Positions 1 through 8,433 of a stretch of 64,000 nt of DNA are shown piece by piece. Under the pieces are notes generated by a model. It searched no databases. It had not been told where the DNA came from and saw nothing but the letters and a program-made list of their open reading frames with translations. The DNA lies in NCBI GenBank assembly GCA_035551475.1, contig DASZMX010000125.1, positions 1 through 64,000 on the forward strand, written 5' to 3'. Numbering within the stretch: the stretch's first letter is position 1; every line of letters begins with the position of its first letter. The DNA is from DASZMX01 sp035551475. Its GTDB lineage: Bacteria > Verrucomicrobiota > Verrucomicrobiia > Limisphaerales > Palsa-1400. The translations under genes were made by a program, and so were the position numbers.

Positions 1-36
1 TTTTAGTTTGACTGAAAATGAATATCGATTTTCCAG

Positions 37-573
37 TCACGGGTAATTGGGAAACTCACCAGGGGCCGCTTTTTTTAAAGCCCAACATCCCGGTGCTTCT
101 TCTGTCAAAGATACGAAATCGCCTGCACTTACTTTCGCGTCCCTATAAAAGCGAGCAATCTCGCCACGAGAACGCAACTTATTCCCCTTATCGGACACTA
201 CCGTTCGGAATCGCTCTCCGCTCGGTATCGCTTCGATCGTGAGTTCCTCCCCAGTTCGGACTTTTCCCCGTTTGATATGCGGGGTAAGTTTAAGCAGGTT
301 CTGCCGTATATCGCCTTCTGTAACTTCAATAAGAAGCTTGCGAAGTTCTGCTGAAAGTTGGCGCCCGTTGTCGATGGCAGTGTCGCGCAGATCCTTATTT
401 CCGAGATTTGTGAGTCGCAACTGGATAGCGGTAAGATTTTCTTTCATCTCCTGTAACTCATCAGCCTTTCGGAGAAGGCGCTGAATTGTCGGAATGTCCT
501 GCTTCGAAGCAGACTCAATAATTTGGTTCATCAAGCTGCTAATATGTTTATCAATAGTTTTAAGTTCAACCAT
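37..573 (-). CDS. Hypothetical protein, 178 aa, coiled-coil N-terminus
   Basis: I do not recognise this protein. The first half (about residues 1-75) is charged and helical, with heptad-like leucines typical of a coiled coil. The second half (about 95-170) is a compact basic/beta region with the segment NKLRSRGEIARFYRD followed by a 'GDFVSL' turn, which loosely recalls small DNA-binding beta domains seen in restriction or phage proteins; that resemblance is weak. The reading frame stays open upstream to 855, but the first 94 codons look non-coding, so I start at the ATG at 573 (MVELKT). No strong Shine-Dalgarno is visible. The region is A+T-richer than the rest of the window, suggesting horizontal origin. 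Confidence 0.6.
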   Translation of the reverse strand: MVELKTIDKHISSLMNQIIESASKQDIPTIQRLLRKADELQEMKENLTAIQLRLTNLGNKDLRDTAIDNGRQLSAELRKLLIEVTEGDIRQNLLKLTPHIKRGKVRTGEELTIEAIPSGERFRTVVSDKGNKLRSRGEIARFYRDAKVSAGDFVSLTEEAPGCWALKKAAPGEFPNYP

Positions 574-870
574 ACTTAAAAGTATATACCAACCCACGTT
601 TAATGCAACTATTTCTTTTGCGATATTTTTGTGGAGAAAGTGAGAGTGTAGCCTATTGCGTTCGTGGCTGCGGTGATGCGCCGACGCGAATTTCGTGGCG
701 AACTCAACCCTGTATCCGTCCCCATACATACGCCAGTTTTTTTGCTTCCAACAAATAGCGGCACCTTGTTGGACGAGGATTATCGTGAGAGCTTGGATTG
801 CTAATAGGCGTGAAACCTCCAAGCCAAGCCGTGGAAAATCTTCCCCCTCGCTCAAGGAGAAGATACATGG
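574..870. other. Gene-poor, A+T-rich stretch
   Basis: No convincing gene is seen between the unknown protein and the antitoxin-like gene. On the minus strand, where a toxin partner would be expected directly downstream of a Phd-type antitoxin, a frame opens at an ATG just after the antitoxin stop, but its composition does not resemble RelE, Doc or PIN toxins. The stretch is most simply read as degraded or non-coding sequence. Confidence 0.4.
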
Positions 871-1092
871 TCACTTCCCCTTGCGCTCGGCCAAGCAATC
901 TTCCAGCGGACGGTACTGCAATGGCTTTGTGCGAACGCGCTTGAGCCATGCAGAATCCTCTGCATCCTCGGCGCGCTCCAACAATTCTTCGTAAGCCTTG
1001 ATGGGAATGATTACGGATACCGGCTTGCCTTTGCGCGTCACAATTTCTGGTTCGGCCAATATCGACTTCATGTAGTTAGATTGGTTCTTCAT
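871..1092 (-). CDS. Truncated Phd/YefM-type antitoxin-like protein
   Basis: The 73-residue product carries the core of the Phd/YefM antitoxin fold: EIVTRKGKPVSVIIP (about residues 13-27) followed by the helix AYEELLERAEDAEDSAWL. In intact family members about 25 residues precede the 'VTRxGKPVAV' strand and form the DNA-binding N-terminus; here only about 12 do, so the operator-binding end looks truncated. The ATG at 1092 is chosen because it overlaps the end of the upstream remnant gene. A longer version starting at 1137 adds an arginine-rich stretch unlike the family. No recognisable toxin follows. It is likely a relic or solitary antitoxin. Confidence 0.6.
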   Translation of the reverse strand: MKNQSNYMKSILAEPEIVTRKGKPVSVIIPIKAYEELLERAEDAEDSAWLKRVRTKPLQYRPLEDCLAERKGK

Positions 1093-1259
1093 CCAGCGCC
1101 CGGAACGATGCCGCCGCGAGCGCCGCAAAGTAGTCATCCGTCAAATCTTCGGACATCGGAACGCATTCGACGATAACGCGGCGAACGTGCTGCTGCTCCC
1201 TTTCCGAGAGTCGCTCGAACGCGGAATGCGGCCAGAATCTGGTTTACCGCCTGCGTCAT
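1076..1259 (-). pseudogene. Frameshifted small addiction-module-type protein
   Basis: From the ATG at 1259 the frame reads MTQAVNQILAAF and then runs into arginine-rich nonsense. Shifting frame after about 7 extra bases (near 1217-1223) restores a coherent helical protein, ERLSEREQQHVRRVIVE, then a segment ending in FRALDEEPI and a stop at 1076. This pattern (ILxAFExLSExE...LTDDxFxALA...FRALDEE) is that of small proteins commonly encoded upstream of toxin genes. The 3' end overlaps the antitoxin-like start, so the two were once an operon. I infer a 7-bp insertion, possibly a small duplication involving TTC. Confidence 0.5.
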
Positions 1260-1341
1260 GCTCGGAGCATACAAAGACGGCGTCAATTGATCAAGTGGTG
1301 GACGGGAAAATCTATCTTCGCCAAGGCATTGGTGGACAAAA

Positions 1342-1418
1342 TGGCGGGAGTGGCGGGGCTCGAACCCGTAACCTCTGCCGTGACAGGGCAGCGCTCTAAC
1401 CAATTGAGCTACACCCCC
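1342..1418 (-). tRNA. tRNA-Asp (GTC)
   Basis: The minus strand folds into a cloverleaf. The acceptor stem GGGGGTG pairs with CACTCCC (one G-T pair), the D arm begins TAGCTC, and the anticodon stem CTGCC/GGCAG encloses loop CTGTCAC with anticodon GTC. The T arm carries GGGTTCGAGCCCC. Discriminator G and the CCA end are encoded (1342-1344). The anticodon reads Asp codons GAC/GAU. Confidence 0.95.
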
Positions 1419-1643
1419 GCTCGGGGTGGACGTGAAAAATAGTGAAACTTTTTCCCGGCGTCAATGTTCAACCTTTAAGAAAACGATTCGGGCAGCAGAC
1501 GCCAAGGAGGTGGGGGTGGGGAACCCCGCTGAAGAAACGTACCGCTACCCGAATCAAATTCAACGCCATCGTAGGGAATTGCCCGAGTTTGTCAACGTCG
1601 AAAAGGCTTGTCAAAAAACGATGGATTATCCTCTGATTCCTCG

Positions 1644-2750
1644 CTATTCGTTGACACCTAATTTTCGTCGGTTTTTCCACAAATCGCCAGGGGCGAAAAG
1701 GCCTGCGGGCGTGATGATTGCGGTGATCAAGTCGGCGGGCGTGACGTCGAAGCCGGGGTTGCGGGCGCCGCTGCCGGGGTTGGCCACGCGCACATAAGTA
1801 AATTTGCCGGTCCCGTTGACGCGGCCCCACGCGCCGAGGGTTTCAGAGGGGGAACGCTCCTCGATGGGAATGTCGCGCCCGGAGCGCAAATTCCAATCAA
1901 TGGTTGACAGTGGAATGGCGACGTAAAACGGAATGCCGTGGCGCCGCGCGAGGACGGCTTTGGTGTACGTGCCGATTTTATTGGCGACTTCGCCGGTGCG
2001 GCCGAGGGTGCGGTCGCTGCCCACGATGACGAGGTCGATCTCGCCGCGCTGCATGAGATGGCCGGCGGCGTTGTCGGCGATGATTTCGTGCGAGATTTTT
2101 TGCTGGGCCAGCTCCCAGGCGGTGAGGGTGGCGCCCTGGCAGCGGGGCCGGGTTTCGTCGCAAAAAACGTGGAACTTGCCCCCGGCTTTTTGCGCGGCGT
2201 AAAGCGGCGCGGTGGCGGAGCCGATGTCCACGAACGCCAGCCAGCCAGCGTTGCAATGGGTGAGCACGCGCATGCCGGGCCGGATTAATTTGGCGCCGTG
2301 CTCGCCAATCGCGGCGCAGTGGCGGACATCGTCATTGGCAAATTCCTCGGCGGCGGCGAGGGCGAGGGCTTGTTGTTCGGCGACGGTTTCGCCGGCTTGC
2401 ATCGCAGCGCGGACGGCGAGCATGGCGTTGACGGGATCGACGGCGGTGGGGCGCGCTTCTTTTAGAGTCTGGAAAACGCGGGCGACATGCGTCTCGAATT
2501 TTTTTGGATTCTCGCCGCGGAAAGCGCGCGCGCCCTGCGCCAGGCCGTAGGCGGCGGTGGCCCCAATGGCGCCCGCGCCACGCACGACCATTTGTTGAAT
2601 GGCTCCCGCGGTGGCGCGGTAATTTGGCATCGCGACGATTTTGAAGGCGTGCGGCAGCAGCCGTTGCTCGATGAGCAGAACGGCGTTTTTGGCGGCGTCG
2701 AACGAGACGGTGCGATAAGGCCGGGACCGGCCATGGACGGTGACATTCAT
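1644..2750 (-). CDS. mtnA: S-methyl-5-thioribose-1-phosphate isomerase
   Basis: This 368-residue enzyme converts 5-methylthioribose-1-phosphate to methylthioribulose-1-phosphate in the cytosolic methionine salvage pathway. The family's signatures are present: an N-terminal RGAGAIG turn (usual form RGAPAIG), the catalytic cysteine in HCNAG (Cys166) and the catalytic aspartate in IVGSDR (Asp246). These match Cys160 and Asp240 of the Bacillus enzyme with a constant offset. NKIGTY and the C-terminal FDVTPADLITAIIT close the fold. Length is normal. No other methionine-salvage gene is in the window. The ATG at 2750 places the N-terminus as in homologues; a TPR gene lies 64 bp upstream on the same strand. 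Confidence 0.95.
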   Translation of the reverse strand: MNVTVHGRSRPYRTVSFDAAKNAVLLIEQRLLPHAFKIVAMPNYRATAGAIQQMVVRGAGAIGATAAYGLAQGARAFRGENPKKFETHVARVFQTLKEARPTAVDPVNAMLAVRAAMQAGETVAEQQALALAAAEEFANDDVRHCAAIGEHGAKLIRPGMRVLTHCNAGWLAFVDIGSATAPLYAAQKAGGKFHVFCDETRPRCQGATLTAWELAQQKISHEIIADNAAGHLMQRGEIDLVIVGSDRTLGRTGEVANKIGTYTKAVLARRHGIPFYVAIPLSTIDWNLRSGRDIPIEERSPSETLGAWGRVNGTGKFTYVRVANPGSGARNPGFDVTPADLITAIITPAGLFAPGDLWKNRRKLGVNE

Positions 2751-2814
2751 GAGGAGACGAGGGGACGGAAGAACGCCGACCCGAACGCCTGTGCGGCGCG
2801 GGGCAGACGCCTGT

Positions 2815-3234
2815 TCAGCGCGTGCGAACCTGCAGCTCGCGCACTTTCGCGCGAATTTTCCGGTATTCGGCGTGTTGGCGCAGATTTTTCAGATCGGGAT
2901 CCTGGGACATCCATTTGAAATCACGATAACCGAGATTGATGGATGCTTCCAAGGCTTCAATGGCTCGCTCCAATTGGGACGTCAGCGAATAACTGCATGC
3001 CAGGTTATAATAAACCAGGGAATCGTCGGGCCGCAATTGGCACAACTTTTCGTCGATGCGCAGTCCTTCGTCAAAACGTCCACGGCGGGTATAGTCGTCG
3101 CCCAGGATTTGCAGCGCCTCCACATACGTGGGATCGCGCCGCGCAATGCCTTCCAGGAAACTGATTTCCAGGTCCAGGTCCTTGAGTTCCTGCCGGGTAG
3201 GTTTTTTGCGCGGAGTATTAACTTTCTTCGGCAT
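2815..3234 (-). CDS. Tetratricopeptide-repeat protein, 139 aa
   Basis: The protein begins with a lysine/proline-rich tail (about residues 1-15) followed by two to three TPR helical hairpins. Typical TPR spacing is seen in YVEALQILGDDYTRRGRFDEGL and SLVYYNLACSYSLTSQLERAIE, with Ala/Gly at the packing positions, and a final helix (DLKNLRQHAEYRKIRA). No signal peptide or enzyme domain is present, so it is probably a cytoplasmic scaffold. It could be co-transcribed with mtnA, which starts 64 bp downstream. Its start faces the divergent hpnA-like gene, with 87 bp between them that must hold both promoters. Confidence 0.8.
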   Translation of the reverse strand: MPKKVNTPRKKPTRQELKDLDLEISFLEGIARRDPTYVEALQILGDDYTRRGRFDEGLRIDEKLCQLRPDDSLVYYNLACSYSLTSQLERAIEALEASINLGYRDFKWMSQDPDLKNLRQHAEYRKIRAKVRELQVRTR

Positions 3235-3321
3235 AGTAAACTGGCTGAGTTAAGCATCAGGCAATCTCGTATGTCCATTCTTTTTTCGACATTTTTGGCT
3301 ATTTCTGGTGTAAGCAGGGGC

Positions 3322-4329
3322 ATGAAATGCTTTGTCACGGGCGCGGGCGGGTTTATCGGGGCCAATGTCGTGCATGAATTGGAGCGGCGTGGGCATGAGG
3401 TCATCGCGCTGGTGCGGGCGACGGGCGATACGCGCGGCTTGGAAGGCGCCAAGGCGCGGGTGGTGCAGGGCGACATCCTGCAACGGGAGGTTTTGCGCGA
3501 TGCGTTGCGCGGCTGTGATTGGTGTTTTCATGTGGCGGCCAGCTATCATTTGTGGCTGCGGGATTACGCGCCGATGTATGCGGCCAACGTGGAAGGCACG
3601 CGTCACGTTTTGCAGACCGCGGCCGATGTCGGTTGCAGCCGGATCGTTTATACGAGCACCGTGGGCTGCATTGGCTTGCCCAAAGAAATCAACGGTGTGG
3701 TCACGCCCACCGACGAAGCGACGCCGGTGACCGGCGCGCAAATGAGCAACCATTACAAGCGCTCCAAGTGGCAAGGTGAACAGGTGGCGTTGGAGCTGGC
3801 GTCGAAAGGGCTGCCGATCGTCATCGTCAATCCGAGCGCGCCAATCGGGCCGCGGGATGTGAAGCCGACGCCAACCGGCAAAGTTATAGTTGACTTTTTG
3901 AACCGGCAAATGCCGGCTTACCTCGACACGGGGTTGAACTGGGTCCATGTGCGGGACGTCGCCGTCGGGCAGATTCTGGCGGCGGAAAAAGGCCGATTTG
4001 GCGAGCGGTATATTTTGGGTCATGCCGACGGCAATTGGACCATGCGCGAAACGTTGGCGGCGCTGGCCGAACTAACGGGCGTGCCCGCGCCGAAATTTAA
4101 AGTCCCTCACGCCGTTGCGCTGGCCGCCGCGCATGTGGATGAGGTCATTTCCTCATTCACGGGCAAGCCGCCCAAGGCGCCGCTGGCGGGGGTGCGCATG
4201 GCCAAATACAAAATGTTTTTCAGCCCCGCCAAGGCGATTCGTGAATTGGGCCTGCCCCAAACTCCCGTCCGTCAGGCGTTCCAGGAAGCGATTGAATGGT
4301 TCCGCGACCACGGTTACGTGAAGAAATAA
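3322..4329 (+). CDS. hpnA: NAD-dependent epimerase/dehydratase, HpnA-like
   Basis: A 335-residue extended short-chain dehydrogenase/reductase. The Rossmann motif GAGGFIG lies at residues 7-13 and the catalytic Tyr145-x3-Lys149 pair is in HYKRSK, preceded by the serine region YTSTVGCIG. The overall pattern (NVEGTRHVL, VNPSAPIGPRDVKPTPTG, WVHVRDVAVG) is that of the hopanoid-associated sugar epimerase HpnA, within the dihydroflavonol reductase-like branch. No squalene-hopene cyclase or other hpn gene is in the window, so a hopanoid role is only by family name. The open frame extends far upstream, but the ATG at 3322 begins directly on the first beta strand and follows a weak GCAGGGG. An alternative start lies at 3271. 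Confidence 0.8.
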   Translation: MKCFVTGAGGFIGANVVHELERRGHEVIALVRATGDTRGLEGAKARVVQGDILQREVLRDALRGCDWCFHVAASYHLWLRDYAPMYAANVEGTRHVLQTAADVGCSRIVYTSTVGCIGLPKEINGVVTPTDEATPVTGAQMSNHYKRSKWQGEQVALELASKGLPIVIVNPSAPIGPRDVKPTPTGKVIVDFLNRQMPAYLDTGLNWVHVRDVAVGQILAAEKGRFGERYILGHADGNWTMRETLAALAELTGVPAPKFKVPHAVALAAAHVDEVISSFTGKPPKAPLAGVRMAKYKMFFSPAKAIRELGLPQTPVRQAFQEAIEWFRDHGYVKK

Positions 4330-4351
4330 TCACGGCAACGCCGAAATGACT

Positions 4352-4379
4352 TTGCAAAATGGGATGCAGCCTATATAAG
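4352..4379 (+). promoter_or_regulatory. Possible sigma-70-like promoter for the secreted repeat protein
   Basis: TTGCAA (4352-4357) and TATAAG (4374-4379) are 16 bp apart, about 35 bp before the ATG at 4414. The match to the -35/-10 consensus is moderate, and the site lies in the gap after the hpnA-like gene. Confidence 0.35.
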
Positions 4380-4413
4380 ACAATCGGCCTGTTTCCATAA
4401 AAACCAAATCATT

Positions 4414-7386
4414 ATGAATCGACCACAGACGTCCGTACTGTCGGGTGCTTTTTTCCGTAATTTCTCCCGCACGCTGGGAATGCTGGCCGCGCTGACGGCG
4501 GCGTCAGGAGCCCAAGCCTCCCCGGGAGGCGCGGATTACACATTTACCCAGCAAGGCGTCATCAATGGCCCGATTTACGCGGCGACCGTGGATTTTCAGG
4601 GGAACATTTTTATCGGGGGTGATTTTACCAGCGTCTATAACCAGGACGCGCCATCTCTCGCGGTGTTGAACACCAATGGCGCCCTCAAAAATATTCCTTC
4701 GCTCATCGGAGTTCAACTGAACGTCCATGCCCTCGCGCTGGACGGCGGCGGACGCGTTTATGCGGGTGGGAAGAACAGTGTCGTGCGTTTGATCAACAAT
4801 GGCGGGGGTTGGGTGCTGGACTCAAGTTTCGGCAATCAAGGTTACGTGTCGGCCAGTTACGTCACCAGCCTGGCTGTGCGCGGCCAGGACGCCTTCTGGG
4901 TGGCGGGACAATATGGTTTGACCCAATACGATATTTCCGGAAATCAAAACACGGGCTTTTCGGTGGATTCCAGGTTTTCGGGATATATCGCGCAGGTGCG
5001 TTACGTCGCCCCCGCCGCTGGAGGTAATGCCACGTTTGGGGAGCATTTGGATTTGGCAGGAGGGTTTGGGGTGGGCTCAGTTTTGGCCAATGGCAGCCAT
5101 GCCAGCGGCCCGTTTTTAGGCTATCGCGCGGCCTCCTGCGTGGCGGAGCGGGACGGCGGCGCGCAGTTGGATTGCCTCAGCGGCCATGGCGAATTGGTCG
5201 GCGCGGGCGATCTGGAAACGATTTATGCCTATAATTATTTTTATCCGACCGGGAATGGCCTCTGGATGCAGCGTTTTGGCGGCGTGGATTCCAGCGCCTA
5301 TTTTCATGGCATCTCCTCGGACACAAATTACCCCGCCGATCAAGGCGGCGGCGTGGCCGCCATGGAGGCGTTGGAAGGCGGCGACCTGCTTGTTACTGGC
5401 GATGTGCAACGCATCGGGGGCGTGAATGTCAATAATCTGGCGCATTTGCTGCCCAATGGCACGGTGGACCAGAATTTTCAAAACTCGCTGGGCTTTTACG
5501 GCACGGCCATTGCCCGGCAGCCAGACGGAAAATTTATCATTGTGGGCTATGGAAATTATACGCCTTTAACCGGTCAAATTTCGCGCCGCCTGGCGATCCC
5601 GCCAGTGTCCGGTGTTTCTTTTTCGCCGCCGCCGGCGAACGTCACGGTTTACGAAGGTGACGGATTTTGCCTCAGCTCGGGCGTCGTCGCGTGGCCCACG
5701 CCGCAATTGGAGTGGGCCAAGGGCAATTCCCCCATCCCGAATGAAAATTACTCCTCCTTGTGCGTTGATGGCGCGACTTCGGCTGATGCGGGCGACTATA
5801 CCTTGCAAGCGACGACCTTCTGCGGCCCGGAGTCTTATAAGAGTCCCGCGGCGCATGTGACCGTGCTCCCTGCTCCCGCCCCGCCTGTCAATGATAGTTT
5901 CAGCTCCGCCGTCACGCTTAATAACGGCGTCTCCGTGCACGCGCAGGGGACCATCCGCAGCGCCACGATGGAAGCCGATGAGTCCGACCCCAGCGGAAAC
6001 GCCGACGGTCGCAGTGTTTGGTGGACTTGGACGGCGCCGGAAACGGGCGGGGTGACCATTGATTTATCCGGCAGCGATTACGAAGTGTCCGCCGCCGTGT
6101 ATCAAGGCTCCGACCTCGCCTCGCTGGACGCAGTTGGCAATAATTGTGATTTTCACTGTTATTCGAACGGGGAGGGCGGCCAATATTGCAATTGTCTGGG
6201 TTTGCTGAAGCAACTCTCGTTTATCGCCACCCAAGGCGTGACCTACTCCATTCAGATCGGCGGATCGCCCGCCGCCGGCTCTCTGGGTGACATCGATTTC
6301 ACCTTGAAAGAAAGCTCATTGCTTGCCGGCGCCACGGCGTGGAAAACAGCGGCCAGTCCCACCAATATTTGGTGGCATGCCGCCGCCAGCGTCCCCGGCC
6401 AATTGGTTATCGTCGGTGAAAATGCCGGCATCCTTTTTTCCTCGGACGCCGTCCATTGGAGCGTCGCGCTGTCCGGGCTGGATTCCAGCTTGACGCTCGC
6501 TGCGGTGACGCATGGCAAGGGCCTCTTCGTCGCTTCGGGTGATCAGGGCTCCATTGCCACTTCGCCGGATGGCGCGACCTGGTCGGCCCAAGTCTCGGGG
6601 GCGTCGGATGTGACGCTCAAAGGCGTGGCTTTCGGCGCGGGAAAATTCCTCGCCGTCGGCGAGCAGGGCTATGTTCTCACCTCCGGCGATGGCACGAACT
6701 GGACCACGCAGGCCACCAATGCCGGCGCTTATTCGTATGACACTCTGTATGCCGCGACCTATGCTCAGGGCCTCTTCGTGGCCGTCGGCGACGATGCTTC
6801 CGTAATTACGTCCCCGGATGGCACGAATTGGACGGTGCAGTCAACACCCGCTTATAATTCGCTTTACAGCGTGGCGTATGGCAACGGCCTTTTTGTCGCG
6901 GTCGGCGGAGATGGCCTGATTCTTAATTCGACCAACGCCGTGGACTGGGACGAAGCGACCACCCCGATCAGCGCCAATTTGAACGCGGTCGCCTATGGCA
7001 ACGGCCATTTCGTCGCCGGCTCCGAGTCGGGCGATATTCTTGTTTCCGCCGATGGTTTGTCCTGGCAGAACGATGTTTCGCCGGCGTCCGCTCCGATCCT
7101 CGGCGCGGCGTCATTGGATGCGGGACGCTTTTTGCTGGTGGGCGGTTCGGGCGAAATTTTGGTCAATCAATTGCCCGAACTGGCCGGCATTACGCTGCTG
7201 CCCGACAATACCATTCAATTCGGCCTCATCGGACTCACTGGTTCGACTGCCATCATTGACGCCTCGGCGACACTCAGCCCCCCAGCCTGGGTACCCATCG
7301 CCACCAACCTCATCGTCAATGGAACGATCACGTTCATCGACACCAATTCTACCGTCTCCCGCTATTATCGCGCGCGGGTGCAATAA
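4414..7386 (+). CDS. Large secreted beta-propeller/Ig protein with Verrucomicrobial tail
   Basis: A 990-residue exported protein with a signal peptide in the first ~36 residues (basic start, LGMLAALTAASGAQA). Residues ~45-390 contain propeller-like units in the style of delta-60 repeats (GNIFIGGDF, GRVYAGGKN, GGDLLVTGD, DGKFIIVGYG). Next comes an Ig-like domain (about 405-490; ADAGDYTLQA), then a PPC-like beta domain with WWTWTAPETGG that holds an unusual cluster of cysteines (bases ~6140-6200). Residues ~640-920 carry repeated Ycf48-like units (GLFVAVGDDA, SPDGTNW). The C-terminus ends SRYYRARVQ, the variant tail also seen in the FG-GAP protein at 52.5 kb. Probably a surface or secreted structural/binding protein; ligand unknown. 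Confidence 0.75.
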   Translation: MNRPQTSVLSGAFFRNFSRTLGMLAALTAASGAQASPGGADYTFTQQGVINGPIYAATVDFQGNIFIGGDFTSVYNQDAPSLAVLNTNGALKNIPSLIGVQLNVHALALDGGGRVYAGGKNSVVRLINNGGGWVLDSSFGNQGYVSASYVTSLAVRGQDAFWVAGQYGLTQYDISGNQNTGFSVDSRFSGYIAQVRYVAPAAGGNATFGEHLDLAGGFGVGSVLANGSHASGPFLGYRAASCVAERDGGAQLDCLSGHGELVGAGDLETIYAYNYFYPTGNGLWMQRFGGVDSSAYFHGISSDTNYPADQGGGVAAMEALEGGDLLVTGDVQRIGGVNVNNLAHLLPNGTVDQNFQNSLGFYGTAIARQPDGKFIIVGYGNYTPLTGQISRRLAIPPVSGVSFSPPPANVTVYEGDGFCLSSGVVAWPTPQLEWAKGNSPIPNENYSSLCVDGATSADAGDYTLQATTFCGPESYKSPAAHVTVLPAPAPPVNDSFSSAVTLNNGVSVHAQGTIRSATMEADESDPSGNADGRSVWWTWTAPETGGVTIDLSGSDYEVSAAVYQGSDLASLDAVGNNCDFHCYSNGEGGQYCNCLGLLKQLSFIATQGVTYSIQIGGSPAAGSLGDIDFTLKESSLLAGATAWKTAASPTNIWWHAAASVPGQLVIVGENAGILFSSDAVHWSVALSGLDSSLTLAAVTHGKGLFVASGDQGSIATSPDGATWSAQVSGASDVTLKGVAFGAGKFLAVGEQGYVLTSGDGTNWTTQATNAGAYSYDTLYAATYAQGLFVAVGDDASVITSPDGTNWTVQSTPAYNSLYSVAYGNGLFVAVGGDGLILNSTNAVDWDEATTPISANLNAVAYGNGHFVAGSESGDILVSADGLSWQNDVSPASAPILGAASLDAGRFLLVGGSGEILVNQLPELAGITLLPDNTIQFGLIGLTGSTAIIDASATLSPPAWVPIATNLIVNGTITFIDTNSTVSRYYRARVQ

Positions 7387-7425
7387 TTCTTAACCTTCGT
7401 CGCGGACCACATCACCGCCTCCGGC

Positions 7426-7455
7426 GCGCCGCCAGCGCGTCAGGGGCGGCGCTTT
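7426..7455 (+). terminator. Possible Rho-independent terminator
   Basis: An 8-bp perfect GC stem (GCGCCGCC at 7426-7433, GGCGGCGC at 7445-7452) with an 11-base loop is followed by TTT. It lies 40 bp after the secreted-protein stop. The short T-run makes it a weak candidate. Confidence 0.35.
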
Positions 7456-7460
7456 GGCTA

Positions 7461-7488
7461 TTGACAGCTGTGCCTGAACTTGTAAGGT
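7461..7488 (+). promoter_or_regulatory. Possible promoter of the glycan cluster
   Basis: A perfect -35 hexamer TTGACA (7461-7466) is followed after 16 bp by TAAGGT (7483-7488). It sits just after the terminator-like hairpin and upstream of the first gene of the long plus-strand glycan operon, where a promoter is required. Confidence 0.45.
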
Positions 7489-7575
7489 ATTGCCTCACAA
7501 GTATGAGAGGCAGCATCCTACATTTTAACTTGGTTAGGTCGTGCGCCTCTCTCGCCGCCCCGGACAACACTCACT

Positions 7576-8385
7576 ATGCGCGCCATACTTCCCGCTCTTG
7601 CTGCCTTGGTTTCTGCTTCCTTGTCCCGTCCGACGATTAAGGAAACCAATCTTTCCGCTCCAGCAATGTTTCGCATTCCCGCTGGCGCCACGCTGCTGCA
7701 CGTCACTCACTGGAAGGCGGCCTCCCAATGGATTCGCGCGTTGCTCAACGACGCTTTTGGCTCCGCCGTGCTGGAACCTGAGAAGTATCGAGCCCAACTC
7801 TGGCGCGAACCTTTGCGGGCGGACGCAGTGTATCCCTGTGTGTGCCTCGATTATTTTGAATTTGCCGCCTTGGAATTGCCGGAGGATTCCCGGCGTTTCG
7901 TGGTCATCCGTGATTTGCGCGACACGCTGATTTCCGCCTATTTTAGCCTGAAATTCAGCCACCCGCTGAGCGGCCCCGACCTTTCCAAAAATCGCCTCAT
8001 CTTGAGCAGCTTGAACGAAGAGGAAGGCTTGATTTATCTGATGGAACGCTGGCTGCCGGCGGCCGCGGCGGTCCAGCGGACCTGGCTGCGGCGCGGCGAA
8101 GATTGTTTTAAACTTGAGGATCTCGCCGCCGACCCCGTGCCTGCCCTGGAAAAAATCTTTCGCGATCATTTTCGCATCAGCGCCACCACGGAACAGCTTC
8201 AGACGCTGGCGGACCGGCATTCGTTTAGCTCCTTAAGCGGCGGCCGCCGGCCCGGCGTCGAGGACGTGCATTCACATTATCGCAAAGGCGTGGCGGGCGA
8301 TTGGCGGGAACATTTTACGCCTAAAATCAGCGACCGCTTCCAGCGCCTATACGCCGACACTCTCGAATTGGGCGGCTACGCTTGA
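7576..8385 (+). CDS. Sulfotransferase-domain protein
   Basis: A 269-residue sulfotransferase-fold protein predicted to move sulfate from PAPS to an acceptor, here probably a glycan. The 5'-phosphosulfate loop appears as HVTHWKAASQWI, the 3'-phosphate site as VIRDLRDTLISAY (Arg then Ser), and the C-terminal adenine-binding region as HYRKGVAGDWREHF, the RKG motif of the family. The first 30 residues are not typical: the domain begins at MFRIPAGATLLHV, so an ATG at 7666 is a good alternative start. It heads a co-directional run of methyl- and glycosyltransferases, which suggests sulfation of the surface glycan made by the cluster. Confidence 0.8.
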   Translation: MRAILPALAALVSASLSRPTIKETNLSAPAMFRIPAGATLLHVTHWKAASQWIRALLNDAFGSAVLEPEKYRAQLWREPLRADAVYPCVCLDYFEFAALELPEDSRRFVVIRDLRDTLISAYFSLKFSHPLSGPDLSKNRLILSSLNEEEGLIYLMERWLPAAAAVQRTWLRRGEDCFKLEDLAADPVPALEKIFRDHFRISATTEQLQTLADRHSFSSLSGGRRPGVEDVHSHYRKGVAGDWREHFTPKISDRFQRLYADTLELGGYA

Positions 8386-8433
8386 GCCAACTGCGCCATT
8401 GCCAACCCAAACGGGACGTGTAATTTTTCCCCG

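Noticed and set aside
704..949. Possible toxin partner frame after the antitoxin-like gene
   Set aside because: It overlaps the antitoxin and shows no RelE, Doc or PIN features.
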